Shown here in pieces: positions 28,900-39,040 of a DNA stretch of 64,000 nt. This DNA comes from Histomonas meleagridis. Its lineage: Eukaryota > Parabasalia > Tritrichomonadida > Dientamoebidae. Where the stretch lies: the NCBI GenBank assembly GCA_020186115.1, contig WSYJ01000113.1, forward strand, positions 1-64,000, read 5' to 3'. Made by a program: the position numbers and the translations under genes. The notes under the pieces are model-generated. The model searched no databases. It was not told the DNA's origin and was given only the letters and a program-made list of their open reading frames with translations. Every line of letters begins with the position of its first letter. Position 1 is the stretch's first letter.

Positions 28900-29865
28900 A
28901 CGAAATAAACGGTTTCATATATTGAAGAAATTATTCCACATTTCAAAGGAGTTCATGAAGAAAAAATAAAAGAGAACCAGCTCAAAGAAATAATATTTTT
29001 TGGACATTCAATTGGAGGAGCAATTGCTGCTATTTCTGCATCAATTTTACGTTTTAAAGATCATATTAATGATAAAGCATTTACGATTGGAACACCTCCA
29101 TGTGTTTGTAGTGCATTAGCCACAAGAATTAGATATGAAAATTTAAAGGAAAAATTTATTATTACAGTATGTAATACTGATGATATTGTTGCATCAAAGG
29201 TCATACTATTGGTGTTAATATCGCAAATTTCTTTTGGATTTTAATTAAGGATCTTAGTATCTCGGTAATTAAAGTGGAGGAAAGGTTTCATTTGAAACAT
29301 TAACAGATATAATATCAGGTCTTCATGCAAAACATAAATTTATGAATACATATATGATCCCAGGTAGCTTCGTATATATTCAAGATCAATATGTGAAAAG
29401 TAATTATAAAGAAACAGTTTTGATGTCTAAAGTAGTTGCATATAGTAAAGCATCATCCAACAAAATAAAATTAAACTAAAAGAAAATTAATAAAATCTTT
29501 ATTAATAATCATTCATTAGATAATTATATATCAATGATTGATCGTATCCAAAAGCTGTTAAAATGCATGCTTCACATAGATTACTTCATAGAGCTCCATC
29601 GAAATGTGATATTCGTGATGTTGAAAAACATATAATTGAAAATTTGTTGAATATACGAAAACAAATGAAAGAGCAGAAATACCTCAATATAATAATTTTA
29701 TATATAAAAATGCAATTTAAGATGATGGAAAACCTTTAATTACAGATCAAGATAAAAAAGAACAAGAATATGAAGAAAAATATGAAAATGTGGAACCTAT
29801 TGATGAATTTGATAATGCTTCAATTTTTGATAATGACAATGTGTTAGCGAATGTAATGTAAATTA
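28900..29865 (+). pseudogene. Class 3 lipase-like gene, broken
   Basis: A frame from about 28912 reads EEIIPHFKGVHEEKIKENQ and then FFGHSIGGAIAAISASILRF. This contains the GHSxGG nucleophile elbow of class 3 (DAG/triacylglycerol) lipases, followed by KAFTIGTPPCVCSALATRI and NTDDIVAS, which fit the strand carrying the catalytic Asp. The frame is lost near 29200 and pieces continue in other frames, including MIPGSFVYIQDQYVKSNYKE and NNHSLDNYISMIDR, typical of the C-terminal lipase part. An acidic stretch with one TAA (29655-29861) may be its tail. No good start codon is left. Confidence 0.65.
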
Positions 29866-30170
29866 CATAAAAAAAATTTGGAGAATAATTCATGAGTAGT
29901 ATTGAATTTTCTTCAAAATGATGATGTAAAAGAATTACAAGAAAATTCATCACAAAATGGTTATAATTTTAATCAAACAATATTGTTGGCATATTAATGT
30001 GTCGTATTACAAAATATATTCTTTTATGTATCGTATAAAATCAAAAGGATAATATTTCTTTAATTGATAATGATGTAAATTCTTTATATGCAATAATTTG
30101 CTAACTGATCAATATGTATAACAAGACAAAGAGAATAATAGAAATATAACAAATAAAAATGATATTCATG

Positions 30171-30205
<35 letters not shown>

Positions 30206-30453
30206 AAAAATTTATTCTAGATATTATGCTTCGTTTTCTAAAGCATTAAATGAGCCATATGTTATTAAATTTAACTTTTATAAATTGTGATGGATCTCAT
30301 TGATTTCTTTTTCTTCTAGCAGATGATGTAAATTATCAAGTTATTATTAAACAAGAAACGTCTTTAGAATGTTTGCAATATATCGAACATAATTACAGTA
30401 ATTATAACTGACACTATAAAAAAGAAAATTATCCAGAGTTATGTTGTTATTTT
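29866..30453. other. Decayed sequence with a DUF3447-like fragment
   Basis: Around 29900-29990 the plus strand reads LQNDDVKELQENSSQNGYNF, recalling the NDDVEKLQ...SQ..FNFNQ block of DUF3447 proteins. No continuous frame exists. A (TA)n run of about 28 bases lies at 30175-30202. Nothing else is supported. Confidence 0.4.
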
Positions 30454-32083
30454 CTATTGTGGATGACATTTTTTACAAGTACTTCCATGAGTATATGTCT
30501 TCAAAAGTAAAATACTAGAATGTATTTTGTGAATTTGATGACTTTCAGTAGTTTGTGTGCTGATGTTAACTTTTGTTTTGATATTTTCCTTTTTATTGTC
30601 TTCTTTATACACTTGAAATTCGAGTTGATTTTGTTCATCTGTAAAACTATTTTCAGTATTTATCGAAAGCCAAGAAGTAGCATTCAGAGAAGAAAATTCT
30701 GAATTAGAATTTTCTTTTGCACCTTTTTACTTGGTCGTTTTTCACTCAGTGAATTTCCTATTATGGTGTAACCTTTTTGTTGTGCAATTTGAAGTGCTGT
30801 TTCAAATTATTAAAACATATTTCAAATTATTAAAACATATTTCAAATTATTAAAACATATATTAAATTATTAAAATGAATATTTCTTGCATTAACATCAA
30901 TTCCTTTTTGCTCTAAAACATATTTCACAAGTTCAATATTTCCTGTTTCTGAAGCAAATGGCAAAATATTTTTTGGAATTTGATTATTTTGAAGGAAATA
31001 TTTAATTATATATAAATTTCCATTTCTTGCTGATGTATTTACAACATTGCTGTTGACTTTTATACCTTTTTCTTCTAAAAATGTTAAAATTTCATAATTA
31101 TCCTCATTAATACATGCTAAATCATTGATTTTTTCATCAGCATTTGATATATTTCCATTTTCATAAAGATATTTAAAGATATCATTTCGGTGAAATTTAA
31201 TTGGTGTTTCAAATGCATTTTCAAATGTCGAATGATTTTGTTCACATAAATGAATAATTTCTTCATTTCCGCCTGCAATTGCATATTTACCTGCATTATT
31301 TACATTTGCACCATTCATAAGTAAATATTTAAAACATTCAATTGAGCCAAAAAATGCTGCATAATCAATTAATGTAACATTTTCTTTATTAATGAATGAA
31401 CATCTTTCATAAAGTGATGGGTCAATTGTTTGATTAAAATTAAAATTTGTTTGTGATGATATTTCTTAAAGTTTTTCGATTTCATCATTTCTAATAATTT
31501 TTGTAATTTCATTTGGATTAACTCCTTCTTTGATTAATTGCTTATGAAGCTCCCAATCATTCTTTGATAATCCTTCATAATTTTTGAAAAAAGTATCTTC
31601 AAAGCCATATTGATTTCTATTAGTTTGTTTTTTGTTTTCTTCTTTATAATGTGCAAAATATAATGATTGAATTTTTTTAGTGATATTTAAATCAATTAAA
31701 TTTTGTTCAATCATTTGTGCTATCACATAATAAGATTCTTGTGTATTGATTCCAGATATATACTTAATAAAAATTGATATTAGATTCCCGATATTTTGAT
31801 TAATTTCATCATCTTTTTTTTGAAGTGTTTTTATAAAATTTAAGTAGATATCAAATGTATTTCTTTGTGATGAAAATGCATTATATACTAATTTGCATAC
31901 AATAATATTCAATGTATGAGGAGAATTTGAGTCGAATATTTTCATTGTGCCTTGAATCGTTGAAAGAAAATTTTCTTCCGTTAAACCGAATATAAGCCTT
32001 TCAAGTTCAATCAATTTTGGGACAGCTATGATTGAATGTTTGGAATTTTTATAATTTGGCGTTTCACTGCAGACATCAGGCAT
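30454..32083 (-). pseudogene. DUF3447 ankyrin protein, locus E (one nonsense codon, shifted tail)
   Basis: From the ATG at 32083 (MPDVCSETPNY) the frame follows the DUF3447 layout to RNDEIEKL. There a CAA is replaced by TAA near 31467. The same frame continues as EISSQTNFNFNQ, LYERCSFINKENVTLIDYAAFFGS, AIAGGNEEIIHLCEQ and on to LEQKGIDVNARN, and enters a spacer ending LII-stop at 30842. After a 20-bp tandem repeat there is a final ankyrin unit, TALQIAQQKGYTIIGNSLSE, then a basic KRPSKK. After a further frameshift an open Ser/Thr/Gln-rich tail (about 86 codons, ending CKKCHPQ-stop at 30454) follows. The single nonsense codon is the only lesion in the main frame, so inactivation may be recent or the stop may be read through. 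Confidence 0.7.
30801..30880. repeat. 20-bp tandem repeat in the locus E spacer
   Basis: Three exact copies of TTCAAATTATTAAAACATAT (30801-30860) and a fourth degenerate copy (30861-30880) lie between the end of the open frame and the last ankyrin unit. They look like slippage within one ankyrin spacer. Confidence 0.85.
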
Positions 32084-32495
32084 TTGTTGCAAACCTTATA
32101 CTCATATGAGTCTTTCTCAGTTGAGAGGAGAATTCAAATTTATTAAACCGATATCGGTTTATTCAAAAATCTATCGTAAACGCGTGGCGGAGAACACTTT
32201 TCACATCACAATTCATACTACAAACACAAAAGTGCTACTATTTACTTCTTATGAATTTCATATTGAAAAATTGTTTGGTTTTAAAAATAGTATGTGAAAA
32301 AAAATTTCTTCTGGGCTTAAGGACAAGCTATAATCTTCATTTTTTTTTAGAAAGTTGCGAAACCAGGTTTAAAAAGGATCCTTCATCCAAAAGTCACTTT
32401 TGATTCCCCAGGCAGTTTGAAGATGTTTTTCACAAGTTTATAAAAATTAACCATTGAAATAATTTTACAGCACATAGTAAGTTTATACATAATTT
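32084..32495. other. Divider between ankyrin locus E and the USP gene
   Basis: Non-coding. It holds a TCATAT initiator-like element about 20 bases upstream of locus E, a 16-bp perfect palindrome, and an AACGCG hexamer near 32174. The USP gene ends at 32496 from the other side. Confidence 0.45.
32145..32160. promoter_or_regulatory. 16-bp palindrome AAACCGATATCGGTTT
   Basis: A perfect palindrome lies about 60 bases upstream of the locus E start codon. An AACGCG (the sequence of the T. vaginalis M3 promoter motif) follows about 14 bases later. Its position and symmetry suggest a protein-binding site. Confidence 0.35.
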
Positions 32496-33911
32496 TCAAC
32501 TTTCACTATTTGTTGATTCCGAACTTTCACTTGTTTGACTCATTGATTCTTCTTCCTCCTCTTCTTCTTCTTCTTCGCTACTTGATGTTTCAGTGTCCGA
32601 TTTTTCTTCTTCTTCTTCTTCTTCCTCATAAGAACTATTTGAAGAACTGCTTGAAGAAACATTTTTGACCTCTGTTTCTTCTGACAAAGATTCGTATGTA
32701 GTATTTTGGCTTTCTTCTTCACTTTGGAAACCATATGAAATTATAGAAGATTCTGTATTGATATCAAATGAGCTTGATTCATCACTTTTAGATCTTATAA
32801 TGCTTTCGCTTTTGAATTCCTTTTTGGTTTTCTTTCTTTTAAGCTTTTTCTTTCCGCTTTTTTTGGGATTGTTTTTTTTAATCGGATCTGTTCTTTCATA
32901 AAACAACAAATATGGTACCGGTTTTCTCTTTGAGCTTACTGAAGAAGATCCAATTAAGTTTTTTATCTCTGTAATATTTGACACAAAGAGTTTCGAGTCA
33001 TTCGCCAAAATCCATAAACGGCTTTCATATAAACGGTTAACGGTTATATAATGCCCAAGCTGAAGGTTTCTTCCGATGTGGACGACGATGCTTCGAAGCT
33101 TGTAGTTATAATCACCAAGGACAAGGCTTAATGGGATTTGTATATAGTTAAAGGCTTTAGCAAATGTTTTTGCGTTTCGATCATAAAAAAATCGTTGGAT
33201 CTGTACAACAAAATTATCGGGAATTACCTTAAATTTGGAATAAATAGTGGCGTCGCGATCTTTCTTGCATTGGGTACAATTCCATTTGTCTTTACCATTA
33301 AGAACTTCTTTCTTGAATGAATCTTTGATTAAATCACTGAGAGATTTGTTATAAACTTTCTCTTCAAAACTGACATAAAAAGTGGTAAAGGAGTCGTCAA
33401 CTTGTTGCTTGTATTTGCATTTTGAGCATTGGAATATTTGTGATTTTTGAATTTCGAAAATTTGTGAAAAACGAGGGATAGGGTCTTGATCTGGATTATT
33501 TTTATTGATTTTGTCAATTGTTGAGTCAAATGAGTCTACTAAATAAATAAAAAATTCTTGGGCATCATATTGAGTGCCAATTTTAAACCTACTTGTTTCT
33601 CTCCTTACTCCACTGAGAATGCTTCTAGGTGATATCTTGAAACTTTGCTTTTCAAGATCCATTGTTTTTGCATAAATTTTGTAAAACTTATACAGTGGAG
33701 TTTTTCGAATAAGCTTTGCTTCTTTTGATATGGTAGAACTATATTTAGCAAAATAATTCATGACATATTTGGAAGCTAAAAGTGATTGAAGAATTGCATT
33801 ACAATAACATGTACTTCCGATGTTGTAAAAGTGAAAAAACTTTCTTTCCTTGGGGAAATCTTCTGGGAGATTTGAGAGAAACTCGTTAGTTACAGAATAT
33901 CCCACTCCCAT
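32496..33911 (-). CDS. Ubiquitin-specific protease (C19) with acidic tail
   Basis: The 471-residue protein starts MGVGYSVTNEFL. The Cys box is NIGSTCYCNAILQSLL, with catalytic Cys about residue 35. A QFDAQEF-like block (GTQYDAQEFFIYLVDSF) follows. Two CxxC pairs (CSKCKYKQ and CTQCKKD) form the zinc ribbon of the fingers. The His box is LGHYITVNRLYESRLWILAND, and the domain ends PYLLFYERTD. The catalytic domain is complete. The last about 120 residues are low complexity: a basic KKSGKKKLKRKKTKK patch, then Ser/Glu-rich runs ending SESTNSES. It would remove ubiquitin from substrates; the tail may localise it to the nucleus or bind partners. The more usual GNTCYMN is GSTCYCN here, a conservative variant. 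Confidence 0.93.
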   Translation of the reverse strand: MGVGYSVTNEFLSNLPEDFPKERKFFHFYNIGSTCYCNAILQSLLASKYVMNYFAKYSSTISKEAKLIRKTPLYKFYKIYAKTMDLEKQSFKISPRSILSGVRRETSRFKIGTQYDAQEFFIYLVDSFDSTIDKINKNNPDQDPIPRFSQIFEIQKSQIFQCSKCKYKQQVDDSFTTFYVSFEEKVYNKSLSDLIKDSFKKEVLNGKDKWNCTQCKKDRDATIYSKFKVIPDNFVVQIQRFFYDRNAKTFAKAFNYIQIPLSLVLGDYNYKLRSIVVHIGRNLQLGHYITVNRLYESRLWILANDSKLFVSNITEIKNLIGSSSVSSKRKPVPYLLFYERTDPIKKNNPKKSGKKKLKRKKTKKEFKSESIIRSKSDESSSFDINTESSIISYGFQSEEESQNTTYESLSEETEVKNVSSSSSSNSSYEEEEEEEEKSDTETSSSEEEEEEEEEESMSQTSESSESTNSES

Positions 33912-34236
33912 TTCCCAAAAATAATTTCATATCATATGTCAAATCGAATAAGAACGTTTTACAATTCAAATTGTCTCATAGAAAATATTGAATATCCATT
34001 TTTTTTTCTTTAAACCAAGACAACTGCCGTCAATAAAGATAGACGCGGCATTCAAAAACATGATTTTTATATATCAGAAGTATAGCAAAATTTTAGATAA
34101 CTATCATTAATTCTAGATAATTATTTGCGGGATAAAAAACCTAATAAGTTGATAAAGCAAAAACTTTATTAATTTGAACAGCAGTCTCTATCGTTATCAT
34201 AGAATTTTTTATTTTCATATCACATTTCATAATTTA
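33912..34236. other. Divergent promoter region, USP / Sec8-like
   Basis: Non-coding AT-rich sequence between two divergent genes. A TCATAA element (initiator-like TCA+1YW) lies 7 bases before the ATG at 34237. No clear initiator was seen on the USP side. Confidence 0.45.
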
Positions 34237-36744
34237 ATGTCAAGCAATGAACCTTCTACGAGTGATAGAATGAAACTTTGGAGACAAATAGAAGTATTCA
34301 TTGACAAAAACTCTAAAGTCAAAAGTCCAACTTTTAATCAATATATTGAAGCAATCGAACTTTGGGAAAGGAAAGATAATCTTAATGATTTTGAAGAAAG
34401 CCTTAACCAAGCACGAAATATTTCAAAACAAGTTGCCACTGTATACGGTGAAAATCTCAATAAAATTGCAAGTTCATTTGTCCAAAAAGCACAAATTACA
34501 GAAAACATTGAAAAAACTTTAAGACTATCAGAGAAAAGAGTAAACCTCACCAAAGAACGTTTTACCATTGATCCCAAAGCATTACTTCAACCTTGGAAGA
34601 AGAGTCTTAAATATCAAAAAGAGATCGAAATTCTCGATGTCATCAAATATTTGGTTCAAACCCCATCAATTTCAATTCAACTTCTCGAAAATGGTAACAT
34701 TCTTGAGTCAGTTAACAGACTTCAGACCGCTTTACAAATATTTAAAGATAACGATAAAATGAATTTTGCAGCTTTAAACGATGTCAAAAAGAAGCTTGAG
34801 TCTTGCAAGAGGAAGATCACTAATACCATTTTTGAGAATCTCTTCAAAAAACTGTTCTTTACTGAACGGCCACCTAATCTATCATTTTTCAACACTGAAC
34901 TAACACCAGACGAAATCAGCCAAATAGGCGTTGATCCTTTGATGGAACAAAGTTGTCAAGCTCTTTTTGTTCTTCAAGAGCAAAATCAGTTTATCGAAGA
35001 TCTAATCATGAAAATGGCTTCCTTGTTTTCTCAGCTCATGGTTGATACCCTTAAAGAGATCAAAGTCAAGCCCACTCGATCTAAAGCCGAAAGCAAAGAT
35101 TTATTTTCCGAATTTGTTGATATATATCAAAACAACTCAGTCAACAATCCAATTATTGCTTACTTCGATGCGCTTCTTTGCAAAATTTGGGTTCTTTTCG
35201 TCCGGTGCGACAAAATCGATCATTTTTTGCCAGGGCAGGAAAAAGTGACACTTGTACCGATATGGAACAATTTTTCGATTGAAATCAAATCATTAATAAC
35301 TGCATTTACTGTAACATTAGGTGACAAGCATTTATCATCACACAAATTAATCTATAAATTAGTTTCCGAAGATGATTCAGGTGCCGAAGGAAAAATCCAT
35401 AATTATATTCGACAAAAACTTGGTGTACGTCATTCCAAGTTTAATTTTCTTCTTATATATCCTCTTGTGAATAAGTTCCGTGATTTAGTCATCAAAGTAT
35501 TTAACTTTCGAAGTGAAATCGATGAACTCAAAAACAAGCTATCGTTCGACCTCCTCCTAACCGAAAAGCTGATCAAACAGGACTTAAAAGAACCGCTGAC
35601 AAAAGTGTCAATCACTCAACGGACGATCAACGTCGACGGTTTTTCGGCGCCTATCTTTATGAACACTCCAACGTATATTAAGAACATATATCATTTTACA
35701 AATGCATCAGAACAATTTGACTTCATCAAAAACACTTTGTTAACAATTGTATTAGAACTTATCCATTTGTTTTGTACCGAATGTGAAAAACAATTGAACA
35801 CATACGTATTAAATCAGCCGAATAACTTTTATTCGGCGAAACTTTTAAATGATATTTCGCGTTATGAAAGACATCCACTTGTTCAATCGATGATTTTCGA
35901 TGGCAAAACGACATTAGCGCCAACACTCTTAAATCAGTTTGAACACTTCGAATTAGAGAACGAAAAAGATTTATGGAATGGTACGAAACTGATCGAAATC
36001 GAAGAGACAATTCGCGAAAGTTTCCAACTTCCATTACTTGCTACGATTGCTGAGTCGTTATTATATTTCACTTCTGAAACACGTAAAATTATTAACGAGC
36101 ATAAAAATTTATTCCATAAAACGTTGCATGAACAAATACAAAACGAATTAAAGAACGCGAATTCAATTGCCGTTAAATGTATTTGTTTCATACACATTGA
36201 AATGCGATGCAAATGTTACAACGCAATCGCAACAACATTTACTGGCGCGTCGTATAAATTCTCAAACAACGCATCGCCGCAAGAGGAAAACATTGTGTCG
36301 TTCTTAAAGACGTATAAATTAATGTCTGAATTACTGTCACATAAGTTAACGCAATCATTATATTTGTTCGCTTTTGTTAACTTGCCAAAATTGGTATTTA
36401 ATTTGTTCGTGAGATTTATACCGAAAATTACAGAAATTAACGAAAACGGTTCAAAGGTTTTGACAAATGACGTGACACTTTTGAATCAAGCATTCATTTT
36501 GCTGTTCCAGGACTTGTACCAAGAAGACTTCAGAAAGGCATTCTGGTTCACAACAAACGCTTTCTTGTCTTCTGAGAGATTGTTCGCACAGATTAAACTC
36601 GCAAAGAAGTCATTCACATTTGAAGAGCTAGAGCCGATCTTCGAAATGCCGCAAAAGGCTGCCGAACAATTTAACGGGAAAATGGCGCTGAGACAACTGT
36701 ATGGATTCCCTGCAAACGCAAAACCCAATGAACTTAAAAGTTAA
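34237..36744 (+). CDS. Exocyst subunit Sec8/EXOC4-like protein
   Basis: I start at MSSNEPSTSDRMKLW (ATG at 34237, just behind TCATAA), giving 835 residues; the frame is open to 34174 but without good support. The N-terminal 200 residues fit the Sec8 N-terminal domain: LLQPWKKSLKYQKEIEILDV, PSISIQLLENGNILESVNRL and ALQIF...LNDVKKKLESCKRKI correspond to the family's LW...Y...ILD, P..I..LL....Y..AV and AL.DLR..L...K positions. The rest is helical, as in rod-like tethering proteins. Sec8 is part of the octameric exocyst that tethers secretory vesicles to the plasma membrane. The stop is TAAA. Another CATCHR-family tethering subunit remains possible. Confidence 0.6.
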   Translation: MSSNEPSTSDRMKLWRQIEVFIDKNSKVKSPTFNQYIEAIELWERKDNLNDFEESLNQARNISKQVATVYGENLNKIASSFVQKAQITENIEKTLRLSEKRVNLTKERFTIDPKALLQPWKKSLKYQKEIEILDVIKYLVQTPSISIQLLENGNILESVNRLQTALQIFKDNDKMNFAALNDVKKKLESCKRKITNTIFENLFKKLFFTERPPNLSFFNTELTPDEISQIGVDPLMEQSCQALFVLQEQNQFIEDLIMKMASLFSQLMVDTLKEIKVKPTRSKAESKDLFSEFVDIYQNNSVNNPIIAYFDALLCKIWVLFVRCDKIDHFLPGQEKVTLVPIWNNFSIEIKSLITAFTVTLGDKHLSSHKLIYKLVSEDDSGAEGKIHNYIRQKLGVRHSKFNFLLIYPLVNKFRDLVIKVFNFRSEIDELKNKLSFDLLLTEKLIKQDLKEPLTKVSITQRTINVDGFSAPIFMNTPTYIKNIYHFTNASEQFDFIKNTLLTIVLELIHLFCTECEKQLNTYVLNQPNNFYSAKLLNDISRYERHPLVQSMIFDGKTTLAPTLLNQFEHFELENEKDLWNGTKLIEIEETIRESFQLPLLATIAESLLYFTSETRKIINEHKNLFHKTLHEQIQNELKNANSIAVKCICFIHIEMRCKCYNAIATTFTGASYKFSNNASPQEENIVSFLKTYKLMSELLSHKLTQSLYLFAFVNLPKLVFNLFVRFIPKITEINENGSKVLTNDVTLLNQAFILLFQDLYQEDFRKAFWFTTNAFLSSERLFAQIKLAKKSFTFEELEPIFEMPQKAAEQFNGKMALRQLYGFPANAKPNELKS

Positions 36745-37000
36745 ATTTGTTTTTATTTGATTGAAATAAACAATTTTTATAAAAATTCTTTCAGCTGATC
36801 AAACAAGTGTTTGACTTGGAAGAGCCATTTCGAAATTGTTTTGTTTAAAAAAGAATATGAGAACAAAGGCATTTATAATAAAAAAAAATAACAAAAAATT
36901 GACTTTATTTCATGTGACCATTTAAACATTCAAATGTGAAGTTCAAGAGTTTATTTTTGTGAACTTTATTTCAAATCTCTCTTCTTTTTTCCAAAAACTC

Positions 37001-39040
37001 ATGAGTTTAGGAGAAATTGAAGAGATAACTATTGGATACTTCAATCAACTTTTACATGGTTGCAATCGTATTCTTTGTACAGAATCAAAATGTCGTTCAT
37101 GCCCAAATTTCTCCGATAATATCCAAACAGAGACAGATGCTGCATATGAAGCTCTTCTACTTACGAGGAATCATGTGGCTGCAAATCACCTTTGTTATGG
37201 GGTTAATCCAACTTTAATTCATCCACAATATATTTCTACTATTGTTTTATTTGATCAATTTCTCGATGACCTTGTACAGAACAAAATTGACCTCAGCAAA
37301 GATTTTGTTTTTGCTTATGAAGCCTTTTCAAATCCCGATATATTTGGTCTTTCATTTCATAGTAATTCTTTACCCTTATCTCTTACTAATATTTCACTTG
37401 ATGACGCCAAGCTTTTTTCACTTATTTCGGCGATACCTCAGCATGGCCAATTTTTATCGAGTAATTTTCATACATCTTATGAACTTATGATCAGTTCTCT
37501 TATACACTCCCCATGTGTTGATTCGTTCCATCATATTCGTACACTTATTTTCTCCTTTATTTTTGAAATTTTTATTACCCCTACAAATTTCCAGTCAACA
37601 CTTGTTCCACTTATGGATCATATCATGATGTTACCCACGAATTCTAAATCATATTTTGTTAATAACATCACAGCAATGCCAAATCTATTCCGTCACATTA
37701 CAACTACAGTATTAAACTCATTTTCATTATTTTTAATTAGCACTTCAACATGTTCACTTTTGGATAAATCCATTCAAACTTCGATTCAATTTATTCAATT
37801 TCTTAAGGACACCAATTTAACTTCTGAATCACCATTGCAACTAGATTTTAGCAATGAAATCTTCGCATCATATTTTGACCCACTTAAAGAGCTTTTAATA
37901 TTTGAAGCATCAAAACTTTCAGTGTTTTGTTTTCCAGCAATTTTGCCAATCGAATTTAAACGTCACGCATATTCGGATGGTTTACAAGGGAATAATGGGC
38001 GAAGTAAAATGATACGAATTTCAAGACAAAATATTGTACGAGATACAATTCGTATAATATCGCAAATGTCACAAGAAGATTTTTTAAGTCGAATTTCTGT
38101 GCAATTTATTGGCGAGGAAGGAATTGATCAAGGCGGTGTATCAAGAGAATTTTTTCATTTATTAATACACAAAATATTTTCACCTGATTATGGAATGTTT
38201 GTAATTATTAAGAACAAATATTATTGGTTTAAACAAATTTGCGTCGAAGATTTAAACTTATTTAATATGATCGGAGTCATTATTTCATTAGCAATTTATA
38301 ATCATATCGTTCTGCCAATTAGATTCCCTTTATTATTATATAAAAAAATTCTGGGATGGGATATCAAAATGATTGACTTCGAAGAAATTGAACCTGAAGT
38401 CGCGAATTCTTTTAAACAAATGAAAGAAATGGAAAACGTTGAAGATTTATGTTTAACGTTCACGGCGGTTGTCGATAACTTCGGTCAAAAAGTCGAAAAG
38501 GATATCGTTCCGGGGGGGTCTGAAATAGCGGTTACCAATGAAAATTTAGACAGGTTTATCTTGTCATACATCGAATGGTATTGCAATGAATCGATTAAAA
38601 ACCAATTCAATAGTTTTAAAAATGGGTTATTAACAGTTCTAAAACAAAAATATTTAAGTATATTTTCACCCGAAGAAATGGATATATTGGTAAGTGGTGA
38701 AGAAGTATTCGATTGGGAAGAATTAGAAAAGAATGCAAAGTACTCTGATGGGTTTAACAGGAATTCGAGGTGTGTTAAATGGTTTTGGAAATTGTTTAGC
38801 ACATTGACAAATGACGAAAAGAAAAAGTTCTTATTCTTTGTGACGGGAACAGACAGAGCGCCATTGGGCGGACTGAAGAACATGGTGATCACAATACAGA
38901 AGGCGGCAAGCACAGATGCGCTTCCTGTCGCGCACACGTGCTTCCATATTCTGCAGCTGCCGGACTATAGAAGCGAAAAAATCCTTCGAGACAAAATGTT
39001 GTTCGCACTGCAGAACTGCGAAGGCTTTGGACTTGTGTAA
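37001..39040 (+). CDS. UBE3A (E6AP)-like HECT E3 ubiquitin ligase with AZUL zinc finger
   Basis: The 679-residue protein starts MSLGEIEEITIGYFNQLLHG (ATG at 37001; an upstream GTG extension is unlikely). Residues about 8-45 form an AZUL-type finger with Cys21, Cys26, Cys31 and Cys34 (GCNRILCTESKCRSCPNF), the N-terminal module diagnostic of UBE3A. The last about 350 residues are a complete HECT domain: FIGEEGIDQGGVSREFFHLL at its start, catalytic Cys647 in LPVAHTCFHILQLPDY, and the terminal GFGLV. HECT ligases take ubiquitin as a thioester and pass it to substrates. In animals AZUL binds the proteasome subunit Rpn10. The gene follows the Sec8-like gene on the same strand at a distance of about 255 bp. 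Confidence 0.93.
   Translation: MSLGEIEEITIGYFNQLLHGCNRILCTESKCRSCPNFSDNIQTETDAAYEALLLTRNHVAANHLCYGVNPTLIHPQYISTIVLFDQFLDDLVQNKIDLSKDFVFAYEAFSNPDIFGLSFHSNSLPLSLTNISLDDAKLFSLISAIPQHGQFLSSNFHTSYELMISSLIHSPCVDSFHHIRTLIFSFIFEIFITPTNFQSTLVPLMDHIMMLPTNSKSYFVNNITAMPNLFRHITTTVLNSFSLFLISTSTCSLLDKSIQTSIQFIQFLKDTNLTSESPLQLDFSNEIFASYFDPLKELLIFEASKLSVFCFPAILPIEFKRHAYSDGLQGNNGRSKMIRISRQNIVRDTIRIISQMSQEDFLSRISVQFIGEEGIDQGGVSREFFHLLIHKIFSPDYGMFVIIKNKYYWFKQICVEDLNLFNMIGVIISLAIYNHIVLPIRFPLLLYKKILGWDIKMIDFEEIEPEVANSFKQMKEMENVEDLCLTFTAVVDNFGQKVEKDIVPGGSEIAVTNENLDRFILSYIEWYCNESIKNQFNSFKNGLLTVLKQKYLSIFSPEEMDILVSGEEVFDWEELEKNAKYSDGFNRNSRCVKWFWKLFSTLTNDEKKKFLFFVTGTDRAPLGGLKNMVITIQKAASTDALPVAHTCFHILQLPDYRSEKILRDKMLFALQNCEGFGLV

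Noticed and set aside
30175-30202. (TA)n run as a functional element
   Set aside because: Simple dinucleotide repeats are expected in DNA this AT-rich.
30520-30702. Plus-strand hydrophobic frame
   Set aside because: It is the antisense of the locus E C-terminal tail.
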